Source of the DNA: Emydura subglobosa
Lineage: Eukaryota; Chordata; Testudines; Chelidae
Length of the DNA stretch: 64,000 nt
Assembly: GCA_007922225.1 (NCBI GenBank)
Contig: ML680053.1
Location: 19,206,694 to 19,270,693 of the forward strand
Direction: 5' to 3'
The notes under the pieces are model-generated. The model worked only from the letters and a program-made list of their open reading frames with translations, was not told the DNA's origin and searched no databases. The translations under genes were made by a program, and so were the position numbers. The stretch's first letter is position 1. Each line of letters begins with the position of its first letter. Below, in pieces: positions 22,985 through 33,425 of the stretch.

Positions 22985-22988
22985 ACTG
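22985..22988. repeat. Target-site duplication ACTG, right
   Basis: Matches 22377-22380. Confidence 0.7.
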
Positions 22989-23484
22989 ATTCTGATTTAA
23001 TCCAAAGTGAACCAGACAAAGAGAAAGAGAACAAAATAAGAGGCTTTATCAGTTCAGACCAGGTCCATTTGCTGTTATAATTCAAAACATCTAACAAATC
23101 CTATGGCACTCTAGTTGGTAATATATCAAAACAGCCATTCAAGTTGATAGTAACTATCAGATGCAAAGGATTATATTTTCTGGTACATCAGGACAGGTTC
23201 CATTATAGTGTGATGTGTTCAGTTTTATAAAACTGTAATGGGGAAAGATAGACAACAGTGATCTTTTGCATTCATGGAAATATAAAAGAGGTGACTTGTA
23301 CTTTCATCATACCCATTAATCATTCCCAATGATTATGCATGGTTCTGTTTCAAGCAAAAAGCTGAATAGTTTGGGTGATGTCCCTTTAACAAAAAACAGG
23401 TTTAAAAGTTAGTACAAGCCATCAGGAAAGTTATCTGATCCAAAACATGTCATATGTAAAATATAGCAATTTAGGGACCACATT
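22989..23484. other. Unassigned DNA
   Basis: Nothing recognised. Confidence 0.4.
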
Positions 23485-23640
23485 TAAGCATGTGAAATTC
23501 AGTGGGAGTTGAGCAGCTAACTCCTTTATGCTCTGTAGCAAGGCGCTGTGGCCTTCCTTAGAGCCTGGACCTGAGGAAGGGTCGCAACACCCCGGCTGGA
23601 CTATGCCACCGGCTTACAGGCTCCTTTGAAAATCCTAGCC
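23485..23640. repeat. Palindromic repeat interrupted by a 93 bp GC-rich insert
   Basis: The host half-sites are AGTGGGAGTTGAGCAGCTAA before, and TTTGAAAATCCTAGCC after, an insert at 23528-23620. CTCCTTT occurs on both sides (23521-23527 and 23621-23627) and would be its target duplication. The insert (GTAGCAAGGCGCTGTGGC ... GGAAGGGTCGCAACACCCC) is unidentified. Confidence 0.5.
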
Positions 23641-24350
23641 ACAAAAAACAAGAAAAACCTAGTAACTACTTTATATCATATTCAGTGGCATGTAAAAACA
23701 AAAAACAAAAATGAGAGACTGAAGTTTTGGGCATCTACTTCATAGAAAACATCTGTATTTCACAGCAGCAATGCATTTCAAATTCTGACTTCAAACTTCA
23801 TTCCAGACTAGCAAATCCCAACCCGTCTAGCTTCCTTCACCAGCTTGTTCTTACGTCCATTAGAAGTAGGTCTACAACAATGGTCCTGTCCAAAAGAGGG
23901 AAGGCAACCATATATTCTTCTGCCATACAGTAAGAGCAGTTTCCTAAAAATCTGAGATTTAATTCCTCACAAACCAAATGTGCTTTTTCAATTTTTTATA
24001 AGCCAGCTCATTCCTTTACACTCTCACTCTCAACTTCTTCCCTACACAAAAAAATTGAAGCATGTTATGGTTTTTTAAAATTCCATAGCACATCCATATG
24101 TCATTGCTCTCTTCATAGGTCCTGCCAAAGAGGGATAGAACAGGATCCTAGCTAAATACATTAACTGTATAGCTAAATAAAGGATCTCCAATAACAATCA
24201 GAGGCAGCAAAGAAATCTGTCCATTCAGGCACTAAAACACAACAAACTCTATCCAACCAGTTTTCATATACTAAAGCAGAATGGGAGCAAAATTCTTTCT
24301 CTTTTGATATCAGTTTTCATAGAAAAGATGTACATATTACATTTTATTTT
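23641..24350. other. Unassigned DNA
   Basis: Nothing recognised. Confidence 0.4.
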
Positions 24351-25165
24351 CATAGAATCATAGAAGATTAGGGTTGCAAGGGATCTCAGGAGGTCATCTG
24401 GTCCAACCCCCTGCTCAAAACAGGACCAACCCCAACTAAACCATCCCAGCCAGGGCTTTGTCAAGCTGCACCTTAAAAACCTCTAAGGATGGAGATTACA
24501 TCACCTCTCTAGGTAATCCATTCCAGTGCTTCACCACCCTCCTAGTGAAAAAGTATTTCCTAATATCCAACCTAGACCTCCCCCACTGCAACTTGAGACC
24601 ATTGCTCCTTGTTCTGTTATCTGCCACCACTGAGAACAGCCTAGCTCCTTCCCTTTTGGCACCCCCCTTCAGATAGTTGAAGGCCGCTATCAAATCCCCC
24701 CTCACTCTTCTTTTCTACAGACTAAACAAGCCTAGTTCCCTCAGCCTCTCCTCATAAGTCATGTGCTCCAGTCCCCTAATCATTTTCATTGCCTTCCGCT
24801 GGACTCTTTCCAATTTGTCCACATCCTTTCTGTAGTGGGGGGCCCAAAACAGGACACAGTACTCCAAATGACGCCTTCCCAGTGCTGAATAAAGGGGAAT
24901 AATCACTTCCCTTGATCTGCTGGCAATGCTCCTACTAATGCAGCCCAATATGTTGTTACCCTTCTTGGCAATAAGGGCACACTATTGACACATATCCAGC
25001 TTTTTGTCCACTGCAAACCCAAAATCCTTTTCTGCCAAATTGCTGCCTAACCAGTCGGTCTCCAGTCTGTAGCAGTGCATAGGATTCTACCATCCTAAAT
25101 GCAGGACTCTGCACTTGTTCTTGTTGAACCTAATCAGAATTCCTTTGGCCCAATCCGCTTAAGTT
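24351..25165 (-). mobile_element. CR1 LINE 3' portion, bird-like subfamily
   Basis: On the plus strand it opens CATAGAATCATAGAAGATTA, the complement of the CR1 TGATTCTATG terminus. It continues AGGTCATCTGGTCCAACCCC and further 3' sequence. The minus-strand frames hold the ORF2 C-terminus, with the [20 protein letters not shown] segment (24496-24570) and [20 protein letters not shown] (24820-24880). Stops separate the frames. It runs 5'-ward to about 25165 and is truncated there. Confidence 0.9.
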
Positions 25166-25242
25166 TTGTCATTGTAATACAGCATCTTTCAGGTATGGCC
25201 ATCACCTCTGCTCTTAATTTTAATACAGAGGGACAGAAGCAA

Positions 25243-25368
25243 GAGAACATAAGAACGGCCGTACTCGGTCAGACCAATGATCCATCTAACCCAGTATCCT
25301 ACCTTCCGACAGTGGCCAATGCCAGGTGCTTCAGAGGGAATGACTAGAACAGGTAATCATCAAGCAGC
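25243..25368 (-). mobile_element. CR1 3' terminus, second subfamily
   Basis: GAACATAAGAACGGCCGTAC, TCGGTCAGACCAATGATCCA, ATCTAACCCAGTATCCTACC and ACAGTGGCCAATGCCAGGTG are the complement of the 3' end seen at 13300-13380. Only about 125 bp remain, 78 bp from the preceding CR1 and in the same orientation. Confidence 0.85.
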
Positions 25369-25917
25369 GTAGATTAAAACCTAGTGATTTGCAGATGTTA
25401 TGAACTATTCTGTGAATCGACAATAAATTACTGGTTACAAAATATTCAATAATGGGTTTGATTTGAGAGCAGGCAGCACTTCGACTTTTATCTAATGTCT
25501 TCAGATGTTCAGAGTTAATTAATGTTTGTAATTACCATAGACTTTTAACTAATATTCACAGCTTTTTTTGTGACATTTTGTTTTAAAAATTGATGCATTA
25601 ATCACATTAATATAATATTTTATGGTATTCAAAATTACCTGGCCGCATTTTAGGGGGCTCTAGATAGCAGAAAGTGTTGCTGTGTCTTTTGAAACGTATG
25701 AGAGGTAATTTGGTATGAAACATAAATATTCACAATAATTTCCTTTACTCGTAGTGTCTATGCCAAGGTTGTTTTGTTTTTTTCCTCCTCTCCAGCCTGG
25801 TTAATCTTGTTTCTTACCCTCCCTTTAGTACAATGTGAAGGAATCTCATTAATATTTTTTAAATGTTCCTGGAGGAAAGTGTAAGTACGCATCCATCAAC
25901 AAATTGTACAATATAAA
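25369..25917. other. Unassigned AT-rich DNA
   Basis: No repeat recognised. It holds several TTAATTAA/TAATTA words around 25500-25610, and I list it as a weak conserved-element candidate. Confidence 0.35.
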
Positions 25918-25995
25918 CACAGGATGAAATCCTGGTCCCATTGAAATCAGTCGCAAAACACCAATTGACTTTGATGTGGTCAAGATTTCATCTAA
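25918..25995. repeat. Copy of the palindromic repeat family
   Basis: GATGAAATCCTGGTCCCATT on the left pairs with GTGGTCAAGATTTCATC on the right; the centre carries CCATTGAAATCAGT and AATTGACTTTGAT. Confidence 0.65.
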
Positions 25996-26081
25996 AGAGT
26001 TTTGCCATTGAGTACTCTGTGGCACAGTAGAGTGGTTTGCCATGGGCCGGATTTTTAAAGTCACACCTCCTTGAGGCATAT

Positions 26082-26287
26082 TGTGACGGGATGGATGTCT
26101 CCTACCATGGCCATGAAAGGGTTAACCACATACTATGGGCAGTGGAAGTTCCACCCCACAGTCCCTGCTGAGCATGAACCAACTGCTGCCTCAGTATGAA
26201 AGGGATCAGCCAAGCTCATTCTAGGCTTACTACACCAGAGGAATGACGTTTGCTGGAGGTTCCAGCCCAGGAACTGCTTCTTTGCCC
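26082..26287 (+). mobile_element. 5' LTR remnant of the SCAN-like gypsy element
   Basis: Opens TGTGACGGGATGGATG and runs parallel to 28451-28660: AAAGGGTTAACCACATACTA, GCTCATTCTAGGCTTACTAC, GAGGAATGACGTTTGCTGGA, TCCAGCCCAGGAACTGCT. Where the right copy has TATAAAAG, this copy reads TATGAAAG. The LTR 3' half and the primer-binding site are missing: gag begins about 20 bp after the similarity stops. Confidence 0.75.
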
Positions 26288-26309
26288 ACCTAGTTATCAC
26301 TCTGCCTGG

Positions 26310-27240
26310 ATGGAGACTGAGAAGATTTTGAAATGGCTTTTGGAAAGCCAACAGCAACAGGCTGCACAACAGCAGGAATATCAGGCACAGGTGGTGTAAC
26401 AAACTACAACAAAACAACAGGAAATGATGAGGGTATGACAGTACAACACCAGACACAATAGAAGCATTTGATTCAACTAATGGCCACTCTGATGCATCCA
26501 ACTAGGACTATGATTCCCAGCCCCCAGATTCCCAGTCTGACTGTTGAAAATGGGGCCCAGTGATGACCCCGAGGCATTCCTGGTGACATTTGAGCGGGTA
26601 GCCACCACTGCCAGGTGGCCACCTGAGCACTAGGCCATGCCGTTGGCTCTTTATCTGACAGAATCAGTACAGGCAGTCTATCAGGGGCTAGATTCCCAGG
26701 ATACCCTGGACTGTGGGAGTGAGAAAGGTACCATCCTGGACCAGACCATGATTAACCCCTATACGTACAGCCAAGACTTCCTGCAGGAGAGAGACCCTCC
26801 CGGGGCAAGGCCCCGGGCAGTCGCTCAACAGCTGCAAGACAGAGACTGGCAATGGTTGGAGAAAGAGAAACGATCGGGGACCCAGGTGGCAAAGACACTG
26901 GTCCTCGGGCAGTTTATCAAGATCATCCTGGCTGGGGAAAGGAGTGGGTGCCGTGGCACCAACCAGCAATGGCCATGAAATTGATGGAGGACTACTTGGC
27001 AATTACGGGCCAAGGGTCTGACCCCAGAGTTCCAGAATTCCATAAAGTGGGGACAGGCAAGCCAGGGGGAGCCACCACAAAATGCAGCCAAGAGACTCTT
27101 TCCACCTACCCGACCGCTGGCAAATCTTACAAGCCACAAACTCAGGGGTCCCATCAGCTGGACCAAGACTGGGAGATTGAGACCCACAGGAAGACCCAAG
27201 TCCACCGCAGGCAGATTCCACAGTAGGGGGAGCCCAAGAC
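26310..27240 (+). pseudogene. SCAN-like gag of a Gmr1-type Ty3/gypsy element
   Basis: The frame opens with ATG at 26310 (METEKILKWLLESQQQQAAQ). A capsid-like region follows from about 26550 (MGP-x-DDPEAFLVTFERVA, then ALYLTESVQAVYQG). The next part reads ARPRAVAQQLQDRDWQWL and then KTLVLGQFIKII, and after a frameshift near 26930 EWVPWHQPAMAMKLMEDYL. This order resembles the SCAN domain pattern (paired Leu helices, LVLEQFL, W-V, P, A-V-L-E). Gmr1-type gypsy Gag is the accepted source of the vertebrate SCAN domain. In the family it would assemble the particle. Several stops and at least two frameshifts break it. Confidence 0.72.
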
Positions 27241-27243
27241 TGA

Positions 27244-27813
27244 TGCTGGGAGTGTGGTCAGGTGGGGCACTTTCAGTATGACTACCCCTACATGAACTGT
27301 AGTTATGGACAAGTCTGGGTAGCCACTACACAAGCCTGGAAGCTGGGGCCAGAGAAACTCATGGTCCTGATTCAAGTAGAAAAGACCCCCACGACAGCAT
27401 TAGTCGACTCAGGAAGTAGCCAGATACTCATCCAGGAAGGGCTGGTCCCCAGTCTAAAGATCTCCAGGAAAAAGATACATTTACAACGTATCCATGGGGA
27501 CGTATGTCCCTACCCAGCTGCCCGGGTACAGCTTGAGGTCAACTGCCGGGGAGAAATCCTCCAGTTCAACGTGATGCTCAAGTTGTCCTATCCCATGGCA
27601 TTGAGGTGGGGCTGGCCAGAATTCCGTAAGATCCTGCAGGACTATTACCAATGGCACCAGGGAATAGTAGTAGAAGGACCTAGAAGGAAAGAACTACTCA
27701 GCCCAACTCCTGAGGCTGACCCTTGGGAAGAGGGGGACACACACACACACACGCGCGCGCGCGCGCGCCTGGACCAAGATCACCCCATGGAAGATGTCCA
27801 GGAGGAATTGTAA
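27244..27813 (+). pseudogene. Zinc knuckle and retropepsin region of the same gypsy element
   Basis: Cys-x2-Cys-x4-His is present at 27244-27270 (CWECGQVGH), but the last Cys of the CCHC knuckle is replaced by Tyr (FQYDY). About 45 codons on comes the protease active site ALVDSGSSQILIQEG (near 27395-27440), the Asp-Ser-Gly of a retropepsin. One frame is open from 27244 to 27813. It runs through a 32 bp CA/CG microsatellite (27737-27768) that now encodes Thr-His and Arg-Ala repeats. In the family the protease cuts the Gag-Pol precursor. With no RT after it, this copy is dead. Confidence 0.75.
27737..27768. repeat. (CA)n(CG)n alternating purine-pyrimidine run
   Basis: 32 bp: ACACACACACACACAC followed by GCGCGCGC-type sequence, inside the protease reading frame. 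Confidence 0.95.
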
Positions 27814-27829
27814 TACAATGGGGATTTCC

Positions 27830-28185
27830 TGCAGTAACAAAGGGAGAACCCAACCTTGAGTCCTGGGAACAGGCAAACAACCCATGACCAGGAAAAAGAC
27901 AACACTTTGCAACCCCCCACAGGGACTGCAATTTGAGAGCTAAGAAGACTGCCTCTATAAAGTGGTACATGACCCTCAAACTCTGGAGGATATCCAACAG
28001 CTCCTAGTCCATCAGGGACTACGCAGGAGTCTCCTGCACTTAGCCCATGCTATACCCTGGACAAGACACCTCGGCAGGAAGAAGACTCTCCAGAGGGTAG
28101 CCCACCACTTATTCTGGACGGGCATACACCAGGAGATAAGGGATTATTGTGCCTCTTGCCCTGAATGCCAGCAGACTGGTACCAA
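27830..28185 (+). pseudogene. Integrase N-terminal zinc module, before RNase H
   Basis: Reads ...LEDIQQLLVHQGLRRSLLHL then AHAIPWTRHLGRKKTLQRVA and GIHQEIRDYCASCPECQQTG. The His...His and Cys-x2-Cys (CASC-PEC) positions of an HHCC module are present (27990-28170). The catalytic core that should follow is missing; at about 28186 the sequence jumps into RNase H. It lies downstream of the protease and upstream of RNase H, the reverse of normal gypsy order. Confidence 0.78.
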
Positions 28186-28450
28186 GAGGTCTTGGCAGTA
28201 CAGTGAGTTATCGACGCCCTGCGCTATAACCTGCTCAGGAGTATCTTCAGGTTGATTACTGATCATGCACCCCTCAGATGATTACAGCATGAAGGAGAGA
28301 AACCCCTGGATCATGCACTGCTACCTTTCTGTCCAGCTTACAACTTCCGTGTGTTGCACAAACCTAGTAAGGCTCATTCCAAGGTGGCCTTTTTCTTGGG
28401 GGATGAAGCAGAGGGCAGATCACCCACTGAGATCATTCTTAAGGGGAAGG
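28186..28450 (+). pseudogene. RNase H C-terminal part, end of pol
   Basis: EVLAVQ, a stop in place of Trp, then VIDALRYNLL, and LITDHAPLR follow the RNase H pattern E-x-LA-x-x-W-x-x-x-LRYYL ... TDHAPL of gypsy elements. The tail ...VLHKPSKAHSKVAFFLG corresponds to the HRPGKxHGNADxLSR stretch. It ends in GEIILKGKG-like residues directly before the 3' LTR at 28451, so RNase H is the last pol domain here. Confidence 0.72.
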
Positions 28451-29171
28451 GTGTATGACAGGGTGGACGTACCCCACACTGACCACGAAAGGGTTAACCA
28501 TACATTATGGGCGGCAGACATCCCACCCCTCCAGACCATGCTGGGCATACTCGAACTACTGCCTCTGTATAAAAGGGAGCAGACCAGCTCATTCTAGGCT
28601 GACCACAGAGGAGGAAGGACATTTGCTGGGAGGCTCCAGCCCATGAATTGCTGCAGCCCTTGCCCAAAGCAGCCAGAGACCCGGAAAACCAGCCAGGATC
28701 CCTAGTGTGTCCAGACCCCTGACTGGAGTCAGAGTCTTGGGGAACTACCTGTGTTGAGGAGCCTGGCTGCCCCAATGACCTGTGGACCATGTCAGGAGAC
28801 AGGGTGAGAAGAAGCCCAGAGAGGGGGGGAAACAGTCGTGACTCCCAGGAAGAGTCTGTGTGTTGCATGCAGATTCTCTGCTGACTCAGTGGTAAGCAAC
28901 CTTGCCACTGCCAGGGTCCTGAGCTGGGACCCGGTAAAGTTGGGAGGGTCAGGGTCCCCCGACCCAGGCCATCATTCCCCCGGTAGTGGCCCCCTGGCTC
29001 TGGCCGCTGGGCCCGGATCCCCTGAAGCCATATTGATTCTGGCCAGTGGGTCACACAGCCCTGATCCCTAGGGTAGCAATTTTGACTCTGGCCATTGGGC
29101 CATACTGTCCTGAGTTGAAGGACAGTTAGGCGAGCCCTAACACAGAACTGCCACACCCCCAACCCATCCCA
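28451..29171 (+). mobile_element. 3' LTR of the SCAN-like gypsy element
   Basis: Begins TGTATGACAGGGTGGACG right after the pol end. The first 210 bases match the 5' remnant at 26082-26287. The region beyond 28670 is GC-rich and present only in this copy. The 3' boundary is uncertain; CCCATCCCACA at 29161-29171 would give a CA end. I could not find a target duplication. Confidence 0.65.
28568..28575 (+). promoter_or_regulatory. TATA box of the gypsy LTR
   Basis: TATAAAAG about 117 bases into the LTR, a typical U3 position. The paired 5' LTR has TATGAAAG here. Confidence 0.55.
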
Positions 29172-31924
29172 CAAGTGGACGGGGTGGACATACAATTACT
29201 GTATGTGTCGGGCGGTACGTGCAAATGAGGTTGTTTGGATGAATCTGCCTGACCTGCAGGCACACTCGGATAGCTAGAAATCTGTATGATATCAGTTGTG
29301 CCCACAGAATTGCAGACATGCAAAAGGGGAACAGTCTGAGGCACTGGCCTCTACATATATCTTCTTCTTAGAGTTCTTTTTAGAAGTACAGAACTAGTTG
29401 CCTTCAAAATGTTTTTTGCATGAGTAATAGTGTCTTTCATCCTCTCAACAGTTTACAAACATAAATTTAGTCACACAGCACCCATTTGCAAATGATGTTA
29501 TATCCATTTTGGCGATGGATATAATGAGACAATAAGTGGTGGAGTGGAGAATATAATCTATGATTTTCATTTCTCAGTCCCCTTCTTTAACCATATACAT
29601 ATCTTTTCCTGGAACAGACTGGATCATAAATGACACTGCTCCATAATTCTGTTCTGTTTAAATATGTTAACCCCTTTATCAAGCCTTTTATAAGTCTGAA
29701 CAGAGGTCCGGTCCTCTAAAGACAGGGGTGTTATTCTCATTGAAACAGCAATAGAGCTGTTAGACATAGAGCATGGATTTTAAAGGAAACAGAGGTTTCC
29801 TTTTTGTAGGAAGTATTGTTTCACACCATGTTCTGTTTGGCTGAAAACAGGGCTTTATAATCACCACTTCCTTGTGCAGTTGATATTCTTGGGAAAAGTT
29901 TTGGCTCTGGTCAAATGTTGCAGGATCTTTATAAGTAGTTTCCTTCATCAAAAGTTGAGGAACCGGAGTACAATGGCAGATTTCCAGTCCCCTATATTTT
30001 GTAACTCAAATCAAAGATAAATTCCACTGCAGTGATTTCAGCCCAGACAATGTCTGATATCCTTACTAAATGAAGCATGTACCCCTTTCTGAAGGCTAAC
30101 TCCAAGCTTCTGTCATTCTCCTGACTTTATTCATCATGTAATCATTGTGCGTCTGAAGCCTGACAAACAGCAGCCCATGAGCACCAGGACATTGTTAACA
30201 GAAAGAAAATAAGAGAGAAACCTTGAAAGATGTTACTTTTAAACTGTCAATCTGTTTTAGTAATTTAATAATTTAGTAGCTAGAAAAAAAACTAAATATA
30301 TTTTTTTAAAGTTCTTACTAAGATGTCAGTAAAGCATACTTTCAACCCTTAAGCAATAAGTGGCTTATGCCACTGAATTTTACTATTGTATACACCTTGG
30401 ATGCAAATCAATCCTTCCCCACAGTACTATATATAACTACTCTTAATATTTTATGTAGAAGGCAGAATCAGATTCATAAATAATAAATCTAAACCTCCTA
30501 GGTGGAATACATATGAATAGAGTGAGTTCCTGTGAAAAATCACAAATTTAATGAAAGAGTTCAGTACTGCATTTTTAAATGACAGACATAGTCATTTGCC
30601 ACCACTGAAACAGAATAAATTGCCAGTTGATAATGTACACATTCAAATTAATCAAGATAGTTAATTACTACATTCTTCTCTCATTTATGCTAAATCAGTT
30701 AATTCAAATGCAAATCGTAGAGAGTAAAAAGGAAAATTCTTATTGCTGAGGGTGAGCTAAACATGAACAATAAATGATAGAATTAAAAGAAAATGTATAT
30801 ATTTTATAGATTCCATTTTCCTGTGTCTCAGGGATCTCTGAAATATTCAAAGCATCAAAATAAGAATTACTATGAACCATGGCTCAATGGCCTAGACTAG
30901 TAAAGCAAAAAGTCTCCAAAATGACAATTGAAGAAAAGTTACCCAAAAAAAGAAGAGCTGGTGAAAAAGGAGGGCAAAATGGCCAAAGATGAACTGAACT
31001 AAACATAAGGCTCTGACAGTGAGCCTTGAAAAAAGCCACCAATGACATTAAGAAGAAGGAAGTTTCATATATTGGATTCCTGAAGAAAGAACCACTTGCC
31101 TTTAGTAGAGCCAGACAATACCTCTGGAATACAAGGAAGACAACCAATGTCAACAACAGTGGAAGAGGCATACTGTACTGTACATAAGAGTAGAGACAGC
31201 TGCTCAGGTAACTCATGAATCGATTATTAAGATGTTTATATATCATTAGAAAGAGCCTGGCCTGATTCTCCCCACACACAGCTACAGTTCAGATAGGACT
31301 GGGGTCTAGAATTTATATAAAAAGTGCATAATCTTGAGTTTGCAACATGTATGTCAATTCTCCAACTATTGACATGGACTACCACTAAACTGCACTCAGA
31401 AGCACTGCATATCACTTTAGGACTGAGTGAAGAATGTTCTATTTAGTTGAAACTACTAGTAGAATTTAATGAATGCTAAATGTAAATTGAAACTTGGCCA
31501 GGGTAGCATCTCTCAATCTACATCCTAATATGGCCCTCATCACTGCAATATTCCTGCTTAGAAAAAAGTGCAGTAATATATTAAATTGTGCAAGTGGTCA
31601 AGACCTTGGTTATATATACAGTAAGAGTGATGGAAATTCTAGCAGCACGGTGCCTCTTTCCACCATTCTGAGGCATAGTATCAATACTGTAAAATGAAGC
31701 ACCAAAACTACTTCCTGATGCAGCAAGGTATTTCTTGAAGAGCTGCCATTCAAATACTGACCTGATCACAGCCTGCTGAGCTTGCAAAATCTAATAAAAT
31801 CACAGCAACTGGTGGGATAATTGTAGGGACACTTCTAATCCTTCAGTCTCATTTAACCTTTACAGAAAAGCGGTTAATGAGAACAAAGAATTAAACCGAA
31901 TATGAAAGACATTTAATCAATAAC
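29172..31924. other. Unassigned DNA, 2.7 kb
   Basis: No gene or repeat recognised. A 131-codon hydrophobic minus-strand frame (30884-31279) is the complement of A-rich sequence and resembles no receptor I know. Confidence 0.4.
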
Positions 31925-32520
31925 TGTGACAACCAAGGCTTAGGCAATCAGACCTACTGGTTGGAGCAGGAGGTGGCATCAGGGGTCAGTAACCAGAGGC
32001 AGGGGTCAGAGTCAGAATCAGAGACAGAGAGTGAAACCAAGAGTGAGAGTTGGAAACAGAGTCAGAGACCAGGGGCAGGGATCAGAAATAAGGCAAGAAC
32101 CAAGACAGGTCAGGAAAACAAGAACCAGGAGCGAGGAAGGGAGGCAAGGCTCAGACAAGAAGGCAGGGGCCAATGTAACAGCCAGCCAGGAATTCATCCA
32201 GTTGCCCAGACAACCACTTATGTTTTCTTCTGGCTTAAATAGCGCAGCTGAACCAATTGGTGGGCCGTACTTCTGACTCAGCCCACCGCTTACTAGCAAG
32301 CTTTCAGATGGCAGCTGGGATGCAAAGGCTGCCTGAGGACCGATGGCTCAGATTCAAGACCTGTGGGCCAGCCTTTCTTTCTTCCTTCGTTTCAAGACCC
32401 TCCTCCCTATTCCACTCTCCACACAGAGCCAGAACTACCTGGAGCCCAGTTAAACCATTGTCAGGCAATTACATAAATGGCTTTGGCACAAAAAGTGTTG
32501 GACAAAGTGTTACCTAATGG
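31925..32520 (-). mobile_element. Solo LTR-like block, related to the gypsy copy at 55 kb
   Basis: Begins TGTGACAACC on the plus strand. It shares with 55309-55640 the sequence CATCCAGTTGCCCAGACAAC, CTTCTGGCTTAAATAG and AACCAATTGGTGGG, in the same order and orientation. It also has a long AGGGGTCAGAGTCAG/CAGAGTCAGAGACCAGGGG purine-rich part. Read on the minus strand, CTATTTAAGCC is a likely TATA element. The other end lies between 32480 and 32520. Confidence 0.5.
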
Positions 32521-33039
32521 AACTAACTAGTTAGTGACTCAGGTTCAATAAATGCTTAATTCGACTTGTATCATTCTTCTCTCATGCTGTCCAGTTGGCT
32601 CTTAATATAAGGATTTAGATTCTCCATGTGTAAAATCTCTTGCCAACAATGGATGTGCTATGAGCTGCCAACAAGCTTGAATTAGGGATTCTATTAAGCA
32701 TGTCCAACCAGCTAATGGGCTCCTCTTTGGTTTGTTGTCAAAAATGGAGTAACTTGCTGTCTCTGTCTTTCAATTAGTATTTTGAAATATATATAAAAGT
32801 GAATTTATTGGTGGTGAAATTCATTGGATTGACAGAAATGGAACCTGGGGTCCTCTGTTCATTCATAGAACAGGCACAACAATGGGGGGAAGTATTAGTT
32901 CAAGCATTCAACACTGCCCTCCAAATGCATCATAACCCTGACCTGATGGAACCCCCTTTGCAAGTGAGAAAGTCACTTGGTCTCCATTCCCATTCTGGGC
33001 CATATTCTCTTCTGGTGTAAACCAGCATAGAGTCACTGA
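32521..33039. other. Unassigned DNA
   Basis: A half copy of the palindromic repeat is visible at 33000-33030 (TCTGGTGTAAACCAGCATAG). Otherwise nothing. Confidence 0.4.
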
Positions 33040-33425
33040 AGGCATAATTTGACTGTGAAACTCATTGCCAGAAGATGTCACGGAAACCCAGACTTTAGCA
33101 AAATCCAAAGGGGGACTTGGCAATTTATATGGCTAACAAGAATATCTCGAATTATAATAGTAAATAATTTTTTAAAATAAAGTTTTGGAAGAGTTAGTGC
33201 TTCAGGACTAAAACTAACATCTAGCTATTATGGGATAGAAGGAGACTGCCCCAGAGGACAGACTATCCCTGAGATGCCTACATGGGTGGCTTTTGTCCTT
33301 ATTTCTGAATCATCAGTTGAAAGTCACTGTCAGAGACAAGATACTTCATTAGACATTAGACTTCATTAGACTTCATTAGACAGACAGGGTCTGCTGCAGT
33401 GTGGCAATTCCTGTGTTTCTAACAC
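33040..33425 (+). mobile_element. CR1 3' untranslated end
   Basis: Runs AACTCATTGCCAGAAGATGT, TATATGGCTAACAAGAATAT, AGACTGCCCCAGAGG, AAGTCACTGTCAGAGACAAG, and ends at CAGTGTGGCAATTCCTGTGT. Within the terminal part the usual GGGCTAGATGGA is replaced by three tandem ACTTCATTAG units (33343-33379). Confidence 0.75.

Noticed and set aside
22589..23000. CpG-rich region with frames on both strands, possible CpG-island promoter or first exon
   Set aside because: It lies inside the solo LTR bounded by a target duplication at 22377-22988, which explains the composition.
26688..27226. Minus-strand and alternate-frame open stretches opposite the gag region
   Set aside because: Shadows of the gag/protease coding strand in GC-rich sequence.
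30884..31279. 131-codon hydrophobic minus-strand frame, possible membrane receptor
   Set aside because: It is the complement of A-rich sequence, which yields Phe/Leu-rich frames by composition. It shows no receptor motif and no neighbour to support it.
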